Notes under the pieces: model-generated
The model's database searches: none
What the model was told of the DNA's origin: nothing
What the model saw: only the letters and a program-made list of their open reading frames with translations
Position numbers and translations under genes: made by a program
Origin: Phocaeicola sp.
GTDB lineage: Bacteria; Bacteroidota; Bacteroidia; Bacteroidales; Bacteroidaceae
DNA length: 54,735 nucleotides
Assembly (NCBI GenBank): GCA_020026225.1
Contig: JAHHQU010000006.1
Span: 1-54,735, forward strand
Direction of reading: 5' to 3'
Part shown: positions 41,356 to 50,357 of the stretch, in pieces
How positions within the stretch are numbered: the first letter of the stretch is position 1
Layout of the letters: every line of letters starts with the position of its first letter

Positions 41356-44300
41356 ATGCAAGATTTTGTTCATTTACACGTACATACGCAATATTCTATC
41401 CTCGATGGACAGGCTTCCATCCCTCGCTTGGTGGATAAGGCAATCGCCAATGGAATGCGCGGACTTGCCGTGACCGACCATGGAAATATGTTCGGTATCA
41501 AGGAATTCTTCAATTATGTAAATAAGAAGAATGGAGGGGCGAACGGTGAAATCAAGGATTTGAAGAAGAAGATTGCCGGATTGGAGAGTGGAAAGATAGA
41601 ATCCGAAAATCCGGAATCGGAGATTGCAGCATGCAAAGAACAGTTGGAAGCGGCTAAAAAGAAGCTTTTCAAGCCGATTTTTGGTTGCGAAATGTATGTG
41701 GCGCGTCGTCGCCTTACGGATAAAGAAGGGAAACCGGACCAAAGCGGTTACCACTTGATTGTGCTGGCCAAGAACCAGAAGGGTTACCATAACTTGATCA
41801 AATTGGTTTCAAAAGCATGGACCAAAGGTTTTTATATGCGCCCGCGTACCGATCGTGTGGAACTGGAGAAGTATCATGAAGGCTTGATTGTTTGTTCGGC
41901 TTGTATCGCCGGTGAAGTACCCCGCCGTATCTTGAGCGGTGAATACGACAAGGCGGAAGAAGCTATCCAGTGGTATAAGAACCTTTTCGGAGACGATTAT
42001 TACTTGGAGATGCAGCGTCATAAGGCTACGGTTCCACGGGCCAATCATGAGGCTTTCAAGATGCAGACTATCGTCAACGAGAAGTTGATAGAATATTCTA
42101 AAAAATACAATATTAAGTTGATCTGTACCAACGACGTTCACTTCGTAGATGAAGAGAATGCCGAAGCACATGACCGACTTATCTGCTTGAGTACCGGTAA
42201 GGACTTGGATGATCCAAAACGTATGCTGTACTCTAAGCAGGAATGGATGAAGACCCGTGAAGAGATGAATGAGGTCTTCAAGGATATTCCCGAAGCATTG
42301 TCGAATACGGTGGATATCTGTGACAAGGTAGAATTTTATACCATCGATCATCCGCCTATCATGCCGTTCTTCAACATCCCGAAGGAATTTGGTACCGAAG
42401 AAGAATATCGGAAGCGTTTCACGGAGAAAGACTTGTTTGACGAGTTTACTCAGGACGAAAATGGAAATGTCGTGGTGGATGAGGCTACTGCCAAGGCAAA
42501 GATTGAACGCTTGGGAGGTTACGACAAACTGTATCGTATCAAGTTTGAAGCCGATTACTTGGCGAAATTGGCGTACGAAGGTGCCAAAAAACGTTACGGT
42601 GAAGTGCTCTCGGAAGAAGTGAGCGAACGTATGAAGTTCGAATTGTATATCATGAAGACCATGGGTTTCCCTGGATACTTCTTGATTGTGCAGGACTTTA
42701 TCAATGCGGCACGTAACCAGTTGGGAGTGTCTGTAGGACCGGGTCGTGGTTCGGCTGCAGGTTCGGCCGTAGCTTATTGCTTGGGTATCACACAGATTGA
42801 CCCGATCAAGTACGACTTGCTGTTTGAGCGTTTCTTGAACCCGGACCGTATTTCTCTTCCGGATATTGACGTGGACTTCGATGATGATGGTCGTGGTCGT
42901 GTCTTGAACTGGGTAACAGAAAAATATGGACAGGAAAAGGTGGCTCATATCATTACTTATGGTACGATGGCCACGAAACTGGCTATCAAGGATGTCGCTC
43001 GTGTACAGAAATTGCCATTGTCGGAATCTGACCGCTTGTGCAAGCTGATTCCCGATAAAATTCCTGACAAGAAGATGAATTTGACCAATGCCATCGCTTA
43101 TGTTCCGGAATTGCAGGCTGCGGAAGTGTCTTCCGATCCTCTCTTGAGGGATACCATCAAGTATGCGAAGATGCTGGAAGGTAACGTGCGTGGTACAGGT
43201 GTGCATGCATGTGGTACCATCATCTGTCGTGACGACATCACTGATTGGGTTCCGGTAAGTACTGCCGATGACAAGGAAACCGGTGAAAAGATGCTGGTTA
43301 CCCAGTATGAAGGTTCGGTGATTGAAGATACCGGATTGATCAAGATGGACTTCTTGGGATTGAAGACTTTGTCTATCATTAAAGAGGCCATTGAAAATAT
43401 AAAGAATAGTAAGGGTATCGAAGTGAATATTGATGAGATTCCTATCGACGACCCAGCTACCTATAAATTATACAGTGACGGACGTACTATCGGTACTTTC
43501 CAGTTTGAATCGGCTGGTATGCAGAAATACCTCCGTGAACTGGTGCCGTCTACCTTTGAGGACTTGGTGGCCATGAATGCCTTGTACCGACCGGGCCCGA
43601 TGGATTATATCCCGGACTTTATCGATCGTAAACAAGGAAGGAAACCTATTGAGTACGATATTCCTTGTATGGAAAAGTATTTGAAGGATACCTATGGTAT
43701 TACTGTCTATCAGGAACAGGTGATGCTTCTGTCGCGCTTGCTGGCTGATTTTACGCGAGGTGAATCAGATGCCTTGCGTAAGGCGATGGGTAAGAAGTTG
43801 CGCGACAAGTTGGATCACATGAAGCCTAAGTTCATCGAAGGAGGAAAGAAGAATGGACATGACCCGAAGGTGCTCGAAAAAATTTGGGCAGACTGGGAAA
43901 AGTTCGCTTCTTATGCGTTCAACAAGTCGCATGCTACTTGCTATTCGTGGGTAGCTTATCAGACGGCTTACTTGAAAGCAAATTATCCGTCGGAATATAT
44001 GGCGGCCACTTTGAGCCGAAACATTTCCAACATTACGGAAATCACGAAGTTGATGGACGAGTGCAAGGCTACCGGTATCAAGGTTTTGGGACCAGATGTG
44101 AATGAAAGTAGCCATAAGTTCTCTGTAAATATCCGTGGCGACATCCGCTTCGGTTTGGGAGCTATCAAGGGAGTGGGCGAATCGGCCGTACAGAGCATTT
44201 TGAATGAACGTGAGAAAAACGGTGAGTTCAAAAATATATTCGACTTCGTGCAGCGTGTCAATTTGACGGCTTGTAACCGTAAAAATATTGAAAACTTGGC

Positions 44301-45153
44301 GATTGCAGGTGGATTCGACAGTTTCTCGGAAATCAAACGTGAGGATTTCTTCGTGGTGAATAGCAAGGGAGAAACATTTGTGGAAACGTTGGTCCGTTAT
44401 GGAAATAAATACCAGTTGGACCAAGCTTCGGCAGCCAACAGCCTTTTCGGGGGCAGTATGGCAGTGGAAATAGCGACACCGGAAATTGTTCCGGCTCCTG
44501 CTGAGAGCGATTTGGAACGCTTGAACAAGGAACGTGCACTGGTAGGTATCTACTTGTCGGCTCATCCTTTGGATGAATTCGCGGTAATCCTTGAAAATGT
44601 GTGCAATGTGCACATGGCCGAATTGAGCGACTTAACTCCTTTGCAGAATCGTGATTTGGTGATGGGAGGAATCGTAACCGGAGTTCGTGAAGGTTATACC
44701 AAGACGGGAAAACCGTATGGCATCGCTAAGGTAGAGGATTACAGTGGAGTGGCTGAATTTGCTTTCTTTGGCAATGACTGGGTAGAAAAGAAGAATTTCT
44801 TCGCAGAAGGAATGTTCCTCTATATGCGTGGAAAATGCCAGCCGAAACAATGGAGACCCGACGAGTGGGAGGTGAAGGTAAATAGCATTGAACTGCTTCC
44901 CGACGTAAAAGACCGTGTCATAGAAAAATTGACGGTGAAAGCCCCTTTGCTGGCTGTCAACGATGAATTCATAGCTGATTTCTCAACCTTGGTGAAAGAA
45001 CATCCCGGAAATACCGAATTGTATTTCTATATCATGGATGAAGATGGTCAGATGCATGTCAATCTGATGTCAAGAACCGTGAAAATTTCAGTAGAAAAAG
45101 AATTGATAAATTATTTAAAAGACCAACCAATGTTGGAGTATCGAATAAATTAA
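41356..45153 (+). CDS. dnaE: DNA polymerase III subunit alpha
   Basis: Replicative polymerase of 1265 residues. The PHP domain starts at once (VHLHVHTQYSILDGQ, VTDHGNMFG). The polymerase core shows GPGRGSAAGS and the catalytic acids in LPDIDVDFDDDGRGRV. The fingers and beta-clamp-binding region follow, then an OB fold (GGIVTGVREGYTKTGKPYG). It is longer than E. coli DnaE (1160), with a charged lysine/glutamate insert near residues 70-105. No intein is seen. It starts 30 bases after meaB. Confidence 0.97.
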   Translation: MQDFVHLHVHTQYSILDGQASIPRLVDKAIANGMRGLAVTDHGNMFGIKEFFNYVNKKNGGANGEIKDLKKKIAGLESGKIESENPESEIAACKEQLEAAKKKLFKPIFGCEMYVARRRLTDKEGKPDQSGYHLIVLAKNQKGYHNLIKLVSKAWTKGFYMRPRTDRVELEKYHEGLIVCSACIAGEVPRRILSGEYDKAEEAIQWYKNLFGDDYYLEMQRHKATVPRANHEAFKMQTIVNEKLIEYSKKYNIKLICTNDVHFVDEENAEAHDRLICLSTGKDLDDPKRMLYSKQEWMKTREEMNEVFKDIPEALSNTVDICDKVEFYTIDHPPIMPFFNIPKEFGTEEEYRKRFTEKDLFDEFTQDENGNVVVDEATAKAKIERLGGYDKLYRIKFEADYLAKLAYEGAKKRYGEVLSEEVSERMKFELYIMKTMGFPGYFLIVQDFINAARNQLGVSVGPGRGSAAGSAVAYCLGITQIDPIKYDLLFERFLNPDRISLPDIDVDFDDDGRGRVLNWVTEKYGQEKVAHIITYGTMATKLAIKDVARVQKLPLSESDRLCKLIPDKIPDKKMNLTNAIAYVPELQAAEVSSDPLLRDTIKYAKMLEGNVRGTGVHACGTIICRDDITDWVPVSTADDKETGEKMLVTQYEGSVIEDTGLIKMDFLGLKTLSIIKEAIENIKNSKGIEVNIDEIPIDDPATYKLYSDGRTIGTFQFESAGMQKYLRELVPSTFEDLVAMNALYRPGPMDYIPDFIDRKQGRKPIEYDIPCMEKYLKDTYGITVYQEQVMLLSRLLADFTRGESDALRKAMGKKLRDKLDHMKPKFIEGGKKNGHDPKVLEKIWADWEKFASYAFNKSHATCYSWVAYQTAYLKANYPSEYMAATLSRNISNITEITKLMDECKATGIKVLGPDVNESSHKFSVNIRGDIRFGLGAIKGVGESAVQSILNEREKNGEFKNIFDFVQRVNLTACNRKNIENLAIAGGFDSFSEIKREDFFVVNSKGETFVETLVRYGNKYQLDQASAANSLFGGSMAVEIATPEIVPAPAESDLERLNKERALVGIYLSAHPLDEFAVILENVCNVHMAELSDLTPLQNRDLVMGGIVTGVREGYTKTGKPYGIAKVEDYSGVAEFAFFGNDWVEKKNFFAEGMFLYMRGKCQPKQWRPDEWEVKVNSIELLPDVKDRVIEKLTVKAPLLAVNDEFIADFSTLVKEHPGNTELYFYIMDEDGQMHVNLMSRTVKISVEKELINYLKDQPMLEYRIN

Positions 45154-45163
45154 TTTATATTTG
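45133..45163 (+). promoter_or_regulatory. promoter of trxA inside the dnaE end
   Basis: TTG at 45133-45135, 20-base spacer, TATATTTG at 45156-45163. The -33 element lies within the last codons of dnaE. Confidence 0.65.
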
Positions 45164-45198
45164 CGAAAGATTTAATAACTCTAATATCAAGTAAAATT

Positions 45199-45513
45199 AT
45201 GGCATTGAACATTACAGATCAGAATTTTGAATCAATTAAGGCAGAAGGTAAGCCAATCGTATTGGACTTTTGGGCTACATGGTGTGGTCCTTGCAAACAG
45301 GTTGCTCCTTATATCGAAGAATTGGCTGAAGAATTTAAAGGTCAGGTAAACATCGGTAAGTGTGATGTAGATGAGAACTCAGATCTTCCTGGTGAATTCG
45401 GTGTGCGCAATATCCCTACTATCCTTTTCATTAAAGATGGTGAAGTGGTTGCTAAGCAGGTAGGCGCTACTACAAAAGCTGCCTTGGCTGACAAAGTGAA
45501 AGCTTTATTGTAA
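45199..45513 (+). CDS. trxA: thioredoxin
   Basis: A 104-residue cytosolic disulfide reductant. The redox site is W28-C29-G-P-C32 (FWATWCGPCKQ), with the conserved cis-proline in RNIPTILFIKDG. It has no signal peptide. It has a separate promoter although it directly follows dnaE, and it is 25 bases before a small acidic gene. Confidence 0.96.
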   Translation: MALNITDQNFESIKAEGKPIVLDFWATWCGPCKQVAPYIEELAEEFKGQVNIGKCDVDENSDLPGEFGVRNIPTILFIKDGEVVAKQVGATTKAALADKVKALL

Positions 45514-45538
45514 TTCATTCATTATAAAAAATACGACT

Positions 45539-45874
45539 ATGGGAATGGAAGAGGATTTCTTGTTGGAAGATCAGGATGATGAAAAAACGATTGAATTCAT
45601 CAAGAATTATTTGCCAATCGATTTGAAGGATAAATTCTCAGACGATGAATTGTATTATTTCCTTGATCTGATTGTTGATTATTATACTACAAGCGGTTGC
45701 TTGGACGCTCAACCTGATGAGGAAGGCTATATCAACATCGACCAGGATGAAATAGTAGATTACATAGTCAAGGAATCAAAGAAAGACGGTATGGGTCCTT
45801 TCGATCCTGAAGAAGTCTTGTTTGTTGTCCAAGGTGAAATGGAATACGGAAATCAGTTGGGTGCTGTTGAATAA
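45539..45874 (+). CDS. conserved small acidic protein, function unknown
   Basis: A 111-residue, strongly acidic cytoplasmic protein (FLLEDQDDEKTIEFIKNYLP at residues 7-26; QPDEEGYINIDQDEIVDYIV later). I do not recognise a named domain. It appears to be mostly helical with no membrane segment or motif. It follows trxA by 25 bases and precedes a strong terminator, so it is probably co-expressed with thioredoxin. Confidence 0.8.
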   Translation: MGMEEDFLLEDQDDEKTIEFIKNYLPIDLKDKFSDDELYYFLDLIVDYYTTSGCLDAQPDEEGYINIDQDEIVDYIVKESKKDGMGPFDPEEVLFVVQGEMEYGNQLGAVE

Positions 45875-45903
45875 CGGCTTTTACAATTGAAATCTCAAAA
45901 AAT

Positions 45904-45953
45904 AAAAGTGACTGCAAAGTTTCAAGTTGAAATCTTTGCAGTCACTTTTTTAT
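45904..45953. terminator. two-way intrinsic terminator
   Basis: Perfect 16-base arms at 45904-45919 and 45934-45949 (AAAAGTGACTGCAAAG and complement), with T runs on both sides. It serves the trxA transcript and the convergent aroA-Imm17 operon. Confidence 0.87.
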
Positions 45954-45963
45954 TGGTCTCATC

Positions 45964-46191
45964 TTACTGTGGAAGTGCGGCCCGAACAGTCAGATAGAAA
46001 TAAATTCCAATGAATATCATCAGTCCGCCGAGTATGGCATAGCAGACTCTGGCCCATTGCCTTCCGAAGTGGTTGACAAGGTAGCGGGTGTTTTGAGAGG
46101 TGAAGAACCAGTCCCAGTTGAAGAGTGCAGCTGCAATGGAAAGGATTCCCACAATGACAAAAACTCCTTGAATGATGAAATGCATTTTCAT
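45964..46191 (-). CDS. small membrane protein, Imm17-like
   Basis: A 75-residue protein with two transmembrane helices (about residues 4-24 and 48-68). Between them is the conserved segment NWDWFFTSQNTRYLVNHFGR. This layout matches what I recall of the immunity protein 17 (Imm17) family of polymorphic-toxin systems. No toxin gene is next to it. It follows tsaE by 24 bases at the end of the aroA operon. The family name is from memory and moderately sure. Confidence 0.65.
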   Translation of the reverse strand: MKMHFIIQGVFVIVGILSIAAALFNWDWFFTSQNTRYLVNHFGRQWARVCYAILGGLMIFIGIYFYLTVRAALPQ

Positions 46192-46215
46192 AAGCGAAAG
46201 GCTTTATATGATGTC

Positions 46216-46647
46216 TCAGGCTTCTTCATCTGCTTCAAATCGGATAACGCGGCTGCCATCTTCCACTTCTTCAATGGTAACGCTCACTGCGTTGTTTGGA
46301 AGCAAGTCTTCAATGAGTTCCGGCCATTCAATGAAACAGAGGGCACCGCTATAGAAGTAATCTTCATATCCCATATCATATACTTCTTCCAATTTCTTGA
46401 TGCGGTAGAAGTCGAAATGATAGATCAATTCGCCTGCCTCTTCCGAGCGGTACTCGTTTACGATGGCAAAGGTTGGTGAGTTGATGACATCAGTTACACC
46501 GAGTTCTTCACAAAGTGCTTTGATGAAGGTAGTCTTTCCTGCTCCCATCTTTCCGTAGAAGGCAAAGACTGTATTGTCGCCCATAGCTGCAATGAATTGC
46601 TTTGCAGCTTCATGAATCTGATCTAATGAATTGATTTTAATTTCCAT
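46216..46647 (-). CDS. tsaE: tRNA t6A biosynthesis ATPase TsaE
   Basis: P-loop ATPase of 143 residues, a partner of TsaB/TsaD in threonylcarbamoyl modification of A37 in ANN-reading tRNAs. Walker A is GKMGAGKTT (residues 32-40). NSPTFAIVNEY and the C-terminal CFIEWPELIEDLLP are family features. It lies 40 bases after the ABC permease gene. Confidence 0.95.
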   Translation of the reverse strand: MEIKINSLDQIHEAAKQFIAAMGDNTVFAFYGKMGAGKTTFIKALCEELGVTDVINSPTFAIVNEYRSEEAGELIYHFDFYRIKKLEEVYDMGYEDYFYSGALCFIEWPELIEDLLPNNAVSVTIEEVEDGSRVIRFEADEEA

Positions 46648-46687
46648 ATCGTGTTTGGTTTATCAGTTACTATATATAACAAATATA

Positions 46688-47512
46688 TTAATTTGCTTGT
46701 TTAGAAAAAAACATTCTGCCTGCTTTTGCAAAGACATAAATGAGAATAGAGATAAAGATGATGGAGGCTCCTGACGGAACTTGGAGCTGGTACGAAAGGA
46801 ACAGTCCTCCCAGACAACTTAAGTAGCCTATTCCGATAGAAAGAAAAATGATTTTCTTAAAGCTGTAGGTAAAGAGATTGGCGGTCATTTGCGGGAGAGT
46901 GAGCAGGGAAATTGCCAAAACGATACCTACCATGCGAAGGCAAGCTACGATGGTCAGTGCGATGAACATCATCAGGGCGTATTCAAAGAAAGTGACCGGC
47001 ATGCGCTGCGACTGGGCAAATTCACGGTCGAAGGCGATGGACACAATCGGCTTCAAAAACAGCCCGAAGAACAGGATGAGCAGCACGCTGAGCAAAGCCA
47101 GCATGACGATGTCCATCGTTGTGACGGTCAGAATGTTTCCAAAGAGGAAAGAGGATAGCTCTGGGGTGAATCCCGGAGCCAAGAAGCTGAATATAATACC
47201 GACCGCCATACCGAAGGTCCAAAAGACCGCAATGGCTGAGTCTTCACGCATGTCACTGCGCTTGCTCAACCATTCTACTCCGAAAGCAGAGAGGATGGAA
47301 AAGATGGCAGCTGAAAGCAGGGGAGAGATTCCGGTATATAATCCGATACCAATACCACCGAAGGAGGCATGCGTAATTCCGCCGCTGATGAATACCAATC
47401 GGCGTGTTACGATATAAGTCCCGATGATTCCACAGGCTATGCTTGCAAAAAGGCTTCCCCATAGGGCATGCTGAAAGAAGGTATAGTGTAATAGTTCAAA
47501 TAAATTATCCAT
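46688..47512 (-). CDS. metal ABC transporter permease (ZnuB/ABC-3 family)
   Basis: Inner-membrane permease of 274 residues with about eight hydrophobic segments. The ABC-3 signature is visible: TYIVTRRLVFISGGITHASFGG and RMVGIVLAISLLTLPQMTAN. The family moves zinc, manganese or iron. Neither the ATPase nor the binding protein is adjacent, so its partners must be elsewhere. It sits 34 bases after the preceding membrane protein gene. Confidence 0.92.
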   Translation of the reverse strand: MDNLFELLHYTFFQHALWGSLFASIACGIIGTYIVTRRLVFISGGITHASFGGIGIGLYTGISPLLSAAIFSILSAFGVEWLSKRSDMREDSAIAVFWTFGMAVGIIFSFLAPGFTPELSSFLFGNILTVTTMDIVMLALLSVLLILFFGLFLKPIVSIAFDREFAQSQRMPVTFFEYALMMFIALTIVACLRMVGIVLAISLLTLPQMTANLFTYSFKKIIFLSIGIGYLSCLGGLFLSYQLQVPSGASIIFISILIYVFAKAGRMFFSKQAN

Positions 47513-47546
47513 TTCAACAGGTTGTAATTAAGGGTGGGTGAGGAAA

Positions 47547-47966
47547 TTAGTGGAAACGTCGTTCTCCCACAATGAGGAAGAGTTCGGGTTTCAAGTCTTC
47601 AGGAAATTCAATGCCGCGCAATTGCAGGCTTCTGCACCATCCGGCTACTTCCACTTCTTGCGTAGAATAGAGGATTTCACGGAATTCTTCAATTTCTTCT
47701 TCTGTGTATTCATCTGAGGAACGACCTCTGAAACGGTCAAGGTCTTCATCATCGTAATATTCTATTTCTTTGCTTACTGCAGCAAGCAGGCTGTCTTTCT
47801 CGCAAATGGTATGTTGTCCGCAGCATTCGCTGTCGACTTCTACCAGTTCAGGTTCTTCTTGTATTTCACCTTTCTCAATTTTCTTTTCGATTGAGCGGTT
47901 ATAGAAATAGCCGGCAGTCAAGCCAAAGATGGCCACTCCGAATAAAATAAGTAATAGTATCCACAT
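47547..47966 (-). CDS. conserved membrane-anchored protein, function unknown
   Basis: A 139-residue protein with an N-terminal transmembrane helix (about residues 2-22, LLLILFGVAIFGLTAGYFY) and an acidic soluble part with paired cysteines (DSECCGQHTIC). A conserved-looking C-terminal block, LYSTQEVEVAGWCRSLQLRG, ends the protein. Relatives in Bacteroides are unnamed. I start at 47966: a GGAGGAA Shine-Dalgarno lies 8-14 bases upstream, made from the last codons and stop of aroA. A start at 47999 would overlap aroA. Confidence 0.8.
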   Translation of the reverse strand: MWILLLILFGVAIFGLTAGYFYNRSIEKKIEKGEIQEEPELVEVDSECCGQHTICEKDSLLAAVSKEIEYYDDEDLDRFRGRSSDEYTEEEIEEFREILYSTQEVEVAGWCRSLQLRGIEFPEDLKPELFLIVGERRFH

Positions 47967-47970
47967 GTTT

Positions 47971-49203
47971 TTATTCCTCCCAAATGCCGAATCCGGCATC
48001 TTTTAAATTTTCCCAATAAAGGGGATATGATTTTGAAACCACTTGCGGGTTGTTTATACGTAACTCTTTCCATCGGAGGACTGCAGGAGCGAATGCCATG
48101 GCCATCCGGTGGTCATCGTAAGTGTCTATGGCTGGACAGGGGGATGGTTCGCATCGTTCTCCGTCCCATGAAAGGATGGAGTCTCCTGTCGCCTTTAGGG
48201 TAAAGCCTAATTTCTTCAGTTCGGTAATTAAGGCCGAAATTCTGTCTGTCTCTTTGATTCTCAGACTTTGCAGGCCTGAAAAACGGAATGGAATATTCAG
48301 CAGTGCACAAGTAACAACAAATGTCTGGGCTAAATCTGGCTGGTCGATAAAATCGTATTCCATTTGTTCCAGTTGTCGTCTTGTGCGTTCTATAATTACC
48401 TTGTCGGATGCATAGCTTGTCTTGACACCTAATCCTTCAAAGAGTTCCGCTACTTTGGAATCACCTTGGAAACTGTTTGCATAAAGTCGGGGCAGTTCTA
48501 CGCGTCCGTTTTCTGTGAGTGATACCATCTCATACCAATAGGATGCGGCACTCCAATCACTTTCTACGCAGAACGGGGTGTCACGATAAGGGTGTGGAGC
48601 TACTTCCAATTGACAGTCGGAACTCCAGCAGGCTTTTGCACCGAATGCCTTCATCAGTTGAAGGGTCAGGTTGATATAGGGTCTTGAAACCAGTTCGCCT
48701 GTCAGTTTGATGCGGAGTCCTTTGGGAAGCATCGGACCAATCAACAGCAGTGCGGAAATGTATTGTGAACTGACATTCCCTGGTAGAGCTACTTCGTTGT
48801 GATGGAAAGTGCTGCCTTGAATATGGAGTGGGGGAAAACCTTCCTTTTCTGTATAATTGATGGTGGCTCCCAATGAACGCAGGGCATCGACTAAGATGCC
48901 GATGGGGCGCTGTTTCATTCGCTCGGTACCCGTAATGATATGTTCTCCTTCGGTTATGGCCAGATAGGCCGTAAGAAAGCGCATGGCTGTACCTGCGGCT
49001 TGGATGTCTATGACCTTGGGCATAGCTTGCAGAGCTCGCAGCATGACGTTCGTGTCATCACAGTCAGACAAGTTGCCTATTTCATCTTTACCTTGGGAAA
49101 GAGCATGAATAATCAGAGCCCGATTACAAATGCTTTTGGATGAAGGTAGGGTGATGACAGCCCCTATCGCGCTTGTGGGTGCTGTAAGTTTTATTTGTTT
49201 CAT
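47971..49203 (-). CDS. aroA: 3-phosphoshikimate 1-carboxyvinyltransferase (EPSP synthase)
   Basis: Shikimate-pathway enzyme joining shikimate 3-phosphate and PEP, 410 residues. Family motifs: LPSSKSICNRALI, AAGTAMRFL, PGNVSSQYISALLL, LRIKETDRISA and DDHRMAMAF. The N-terminal PEP motif reads AAGTAMR instead of the usual GNAGTAMR. First gene of a five-gene minus-strand operon ending with the Imm17-like gene. Confidence 0.95.
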   Translation of the reverse strand: MKQIKLTAPTSAIGAVITLPSSKSICNRALIIHALSQGKDEIGNLSDCDDTNVMLRALQAMPKVIDIQAAGTAMRFLTAYLAITEGEHIITGTERMKQRPIGILVDALRSLGATINYTEKEGFPPLHIQGSTFHHNEVALPGNVSSQYISALLLIGPMLPKGLRIKLTGELVSRPYINLTLQLMKAFGAKACWSSDCQLEVAPHPYRDTPFCVESDWSAASYWYEMVSLTENGRVELPRLYANSFQGDSKVAELFEGLGVKTSYASDKVIIERTRRQLEQMEYDFIDQPDLAQTFVVTCALLNIPFRFSGLQSLRIKETDRISALITELKKLGFTLKATGDSILSWDGERCEPSPCPAIDTYDDHRMAMAFAPAVLRWKELRINNPQVVSKSYPLYWENLKDAGFGIWEE

Positions 49204-49221
49204 ATCGTAGGATTATCGTTG

Positions 49222-49229
49222 CAAAGATA
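49222..49229 (-). promoter_or_regulatory. -7 box (TATCTTTG) of the aroA operon
   Basis: Full TAnnTTTG match on the minus strand, 18 bases before the aroA ATG. Confidence 0.55.
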
Positions 49230-49274
49230 CATAAAACTTTAGAAGCTTCGTTCGGTATTTTGAAAATTATCATG

Positions 49275-49282
49275 TACTTTTG
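49275..49282 (+). promoter_or_regulatory. -7 box (TACTTTTG) of the aldo/keto reductase
   Basis: Full TAnnTTTG match 45 bases before the ATG at 49328. No -33 TTG at the usual distance. Confidence 0.5.
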
Positions 49283-49327
49283 TTGAACTGTCCTTAAAAC
49301 AGCTTACTCTTAAAAAATACGTATTTT

Positions 49328-50341
49328 ATGGTGGATACTTTGTACTCGGCTTCTGCCGAACGCTATAGTTGCGGAATGCAATACAACCGTTGTGGATGTA
49401 GCGGAATCTTGTTACCTAAAATTTCTTTAGGGCTTTGGCATAATTTCGGTGATGTAGATACTTTGTCACTCAGTAAGAAAAAGCTTTTTTATGCTTTTGA
49501 CCATGGCATCACTCATTTTGATTTGGCAGATAATTATGGTCCGTCTCCAGGCTCGGCTGAGGAAACTTTTGGTGCCGTGATGAAGAGTTCTTTTGCTCCT
49601 TATCGTGATGAACTGTTTATTTCTACGAAGGCTGGCCATGACATGTGGGCAGGTCCTTACGGCACTTGGGGGTCGCGCAAGCATTTGATGGCGGGAATCG
49701 ACCAGAGCTTGCGGAGGATGAATGTGGATTATGTGGATATCTTTTATTCTCATCGTTATGATCCGGAAACTCCGCTGGAGGAAACTTTACAGGCATTGGT
49801 GGATATCGTTCATCAAGGAAAGGCTTTGTATGTGGGACTGTCAAAATATCCTTATGATGTTGCTCTCTCTGCTTATCAGTATTTAAAGGACCAGCACGTG
49901 CCTTGCCTTATTTATCAAGGAAGGTACAATCTGTTGAATCGGGATCCTCGGAAAGCGGGCTTGCTTGATTTGGCGAAAGAGCAGGGAGCAGGTTTCGTGG
50001 CCTTTTCCCCTCTTGCACAAGGATTGTTGTCCGATAGGTATCTCTATGGAATTCCTGACGATTCGCGCATTGCACGGGGTGGATACTTGAAGAAGGAGGC
50101 ACTTACCGAAGAGGTGATGGGTAAACTGAGGGAGTTGGATGAGGTAGCTTTGCTTCGTGGGCAGACATTGGCTGAAATGGCATTGGCTTGGTTATTGCAG
50201 CAGCAAGAAGTCACTTCGGTCATTGTGGGTGCCAGTTCGGTGGACCAGCTGGCCAGCAATCTGAAAGCTTTGGATAGTCCGGAGTTTGATGAGGCTGAGC
50301 TTCAGCGGATTGATGCGATTGTTAATGGAAAGATGGAATGA
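49328..50341 (+). CDS. aldo/keto reductase (YghZ / L-glyceraldehyde-3-phosphate reductase type)
   Basis: NADPH-dependent TIM-barrel oxidoreductase of 337 residues. The catalytic tetrad region is visible as THFDLADNYG (Asp, Tyr), FISTKAG (Lys) and DIFYSHRYDPETP (His). YQGRYNLLNRD, FSPLAQGLLSDRY and VIVGASSVDQLASNL (cofactor binding) follow. The start MVDTLYSASAERYSCGMQYNRCG and SLGLWHNFG match the YghZ branch. It is 16 bases before the S9 peptidase gene and likely co-transcribed. Confidence 0.92.
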   Translation: MVDTLYSASAERYSCGMQYNRCGCSGILLPKISLGLWHNFGDVDTLSLSKKKLFYAFDHGITHFDLADNYGPSPGSAEETFGAVMKSSFAPYRDELFISTKAGHDMWAGPYGTWGSRKHLMAGIDQSLRRMNVDYVDIFYSHRYDPETPLEETLQALVDIVHQGKALYVGLSKYPYDVALSAYQYLKDQHVPCLIYQGRYNLLNRDPRKAGLLDLAKEQGAGFVAFSPLAQGLLSDRYLYGIPDDSRIARGGYLKKEALTEEVMGKLRELDEVALLRGQTLAEMALAWLLQQQEVTSVIVGASSVDQLASNLKALDSPEFDEAELQRIDAIVNGKME

Positions 50342-50357
50342 TAAATGACGAATCTTT

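Noticed and set aside
41809..43206. 465-codon open frame on the minus strand
   Set aside because: Lies wholly antisense to dnaE, whose polymerase motifs are intact; composition (His/Thr/Phe-rich) is that of a shadow frame and there is no promoter.
43765..44613. 282-codon open frame on the minus strand
   Set aside because: Antisense to dnaE, with no start signals or family motifs.
45964..46191. Toxin-immunity cassette
   Set aside because: Only the immunity-like gene is present; no neighbour looks like a toxin.
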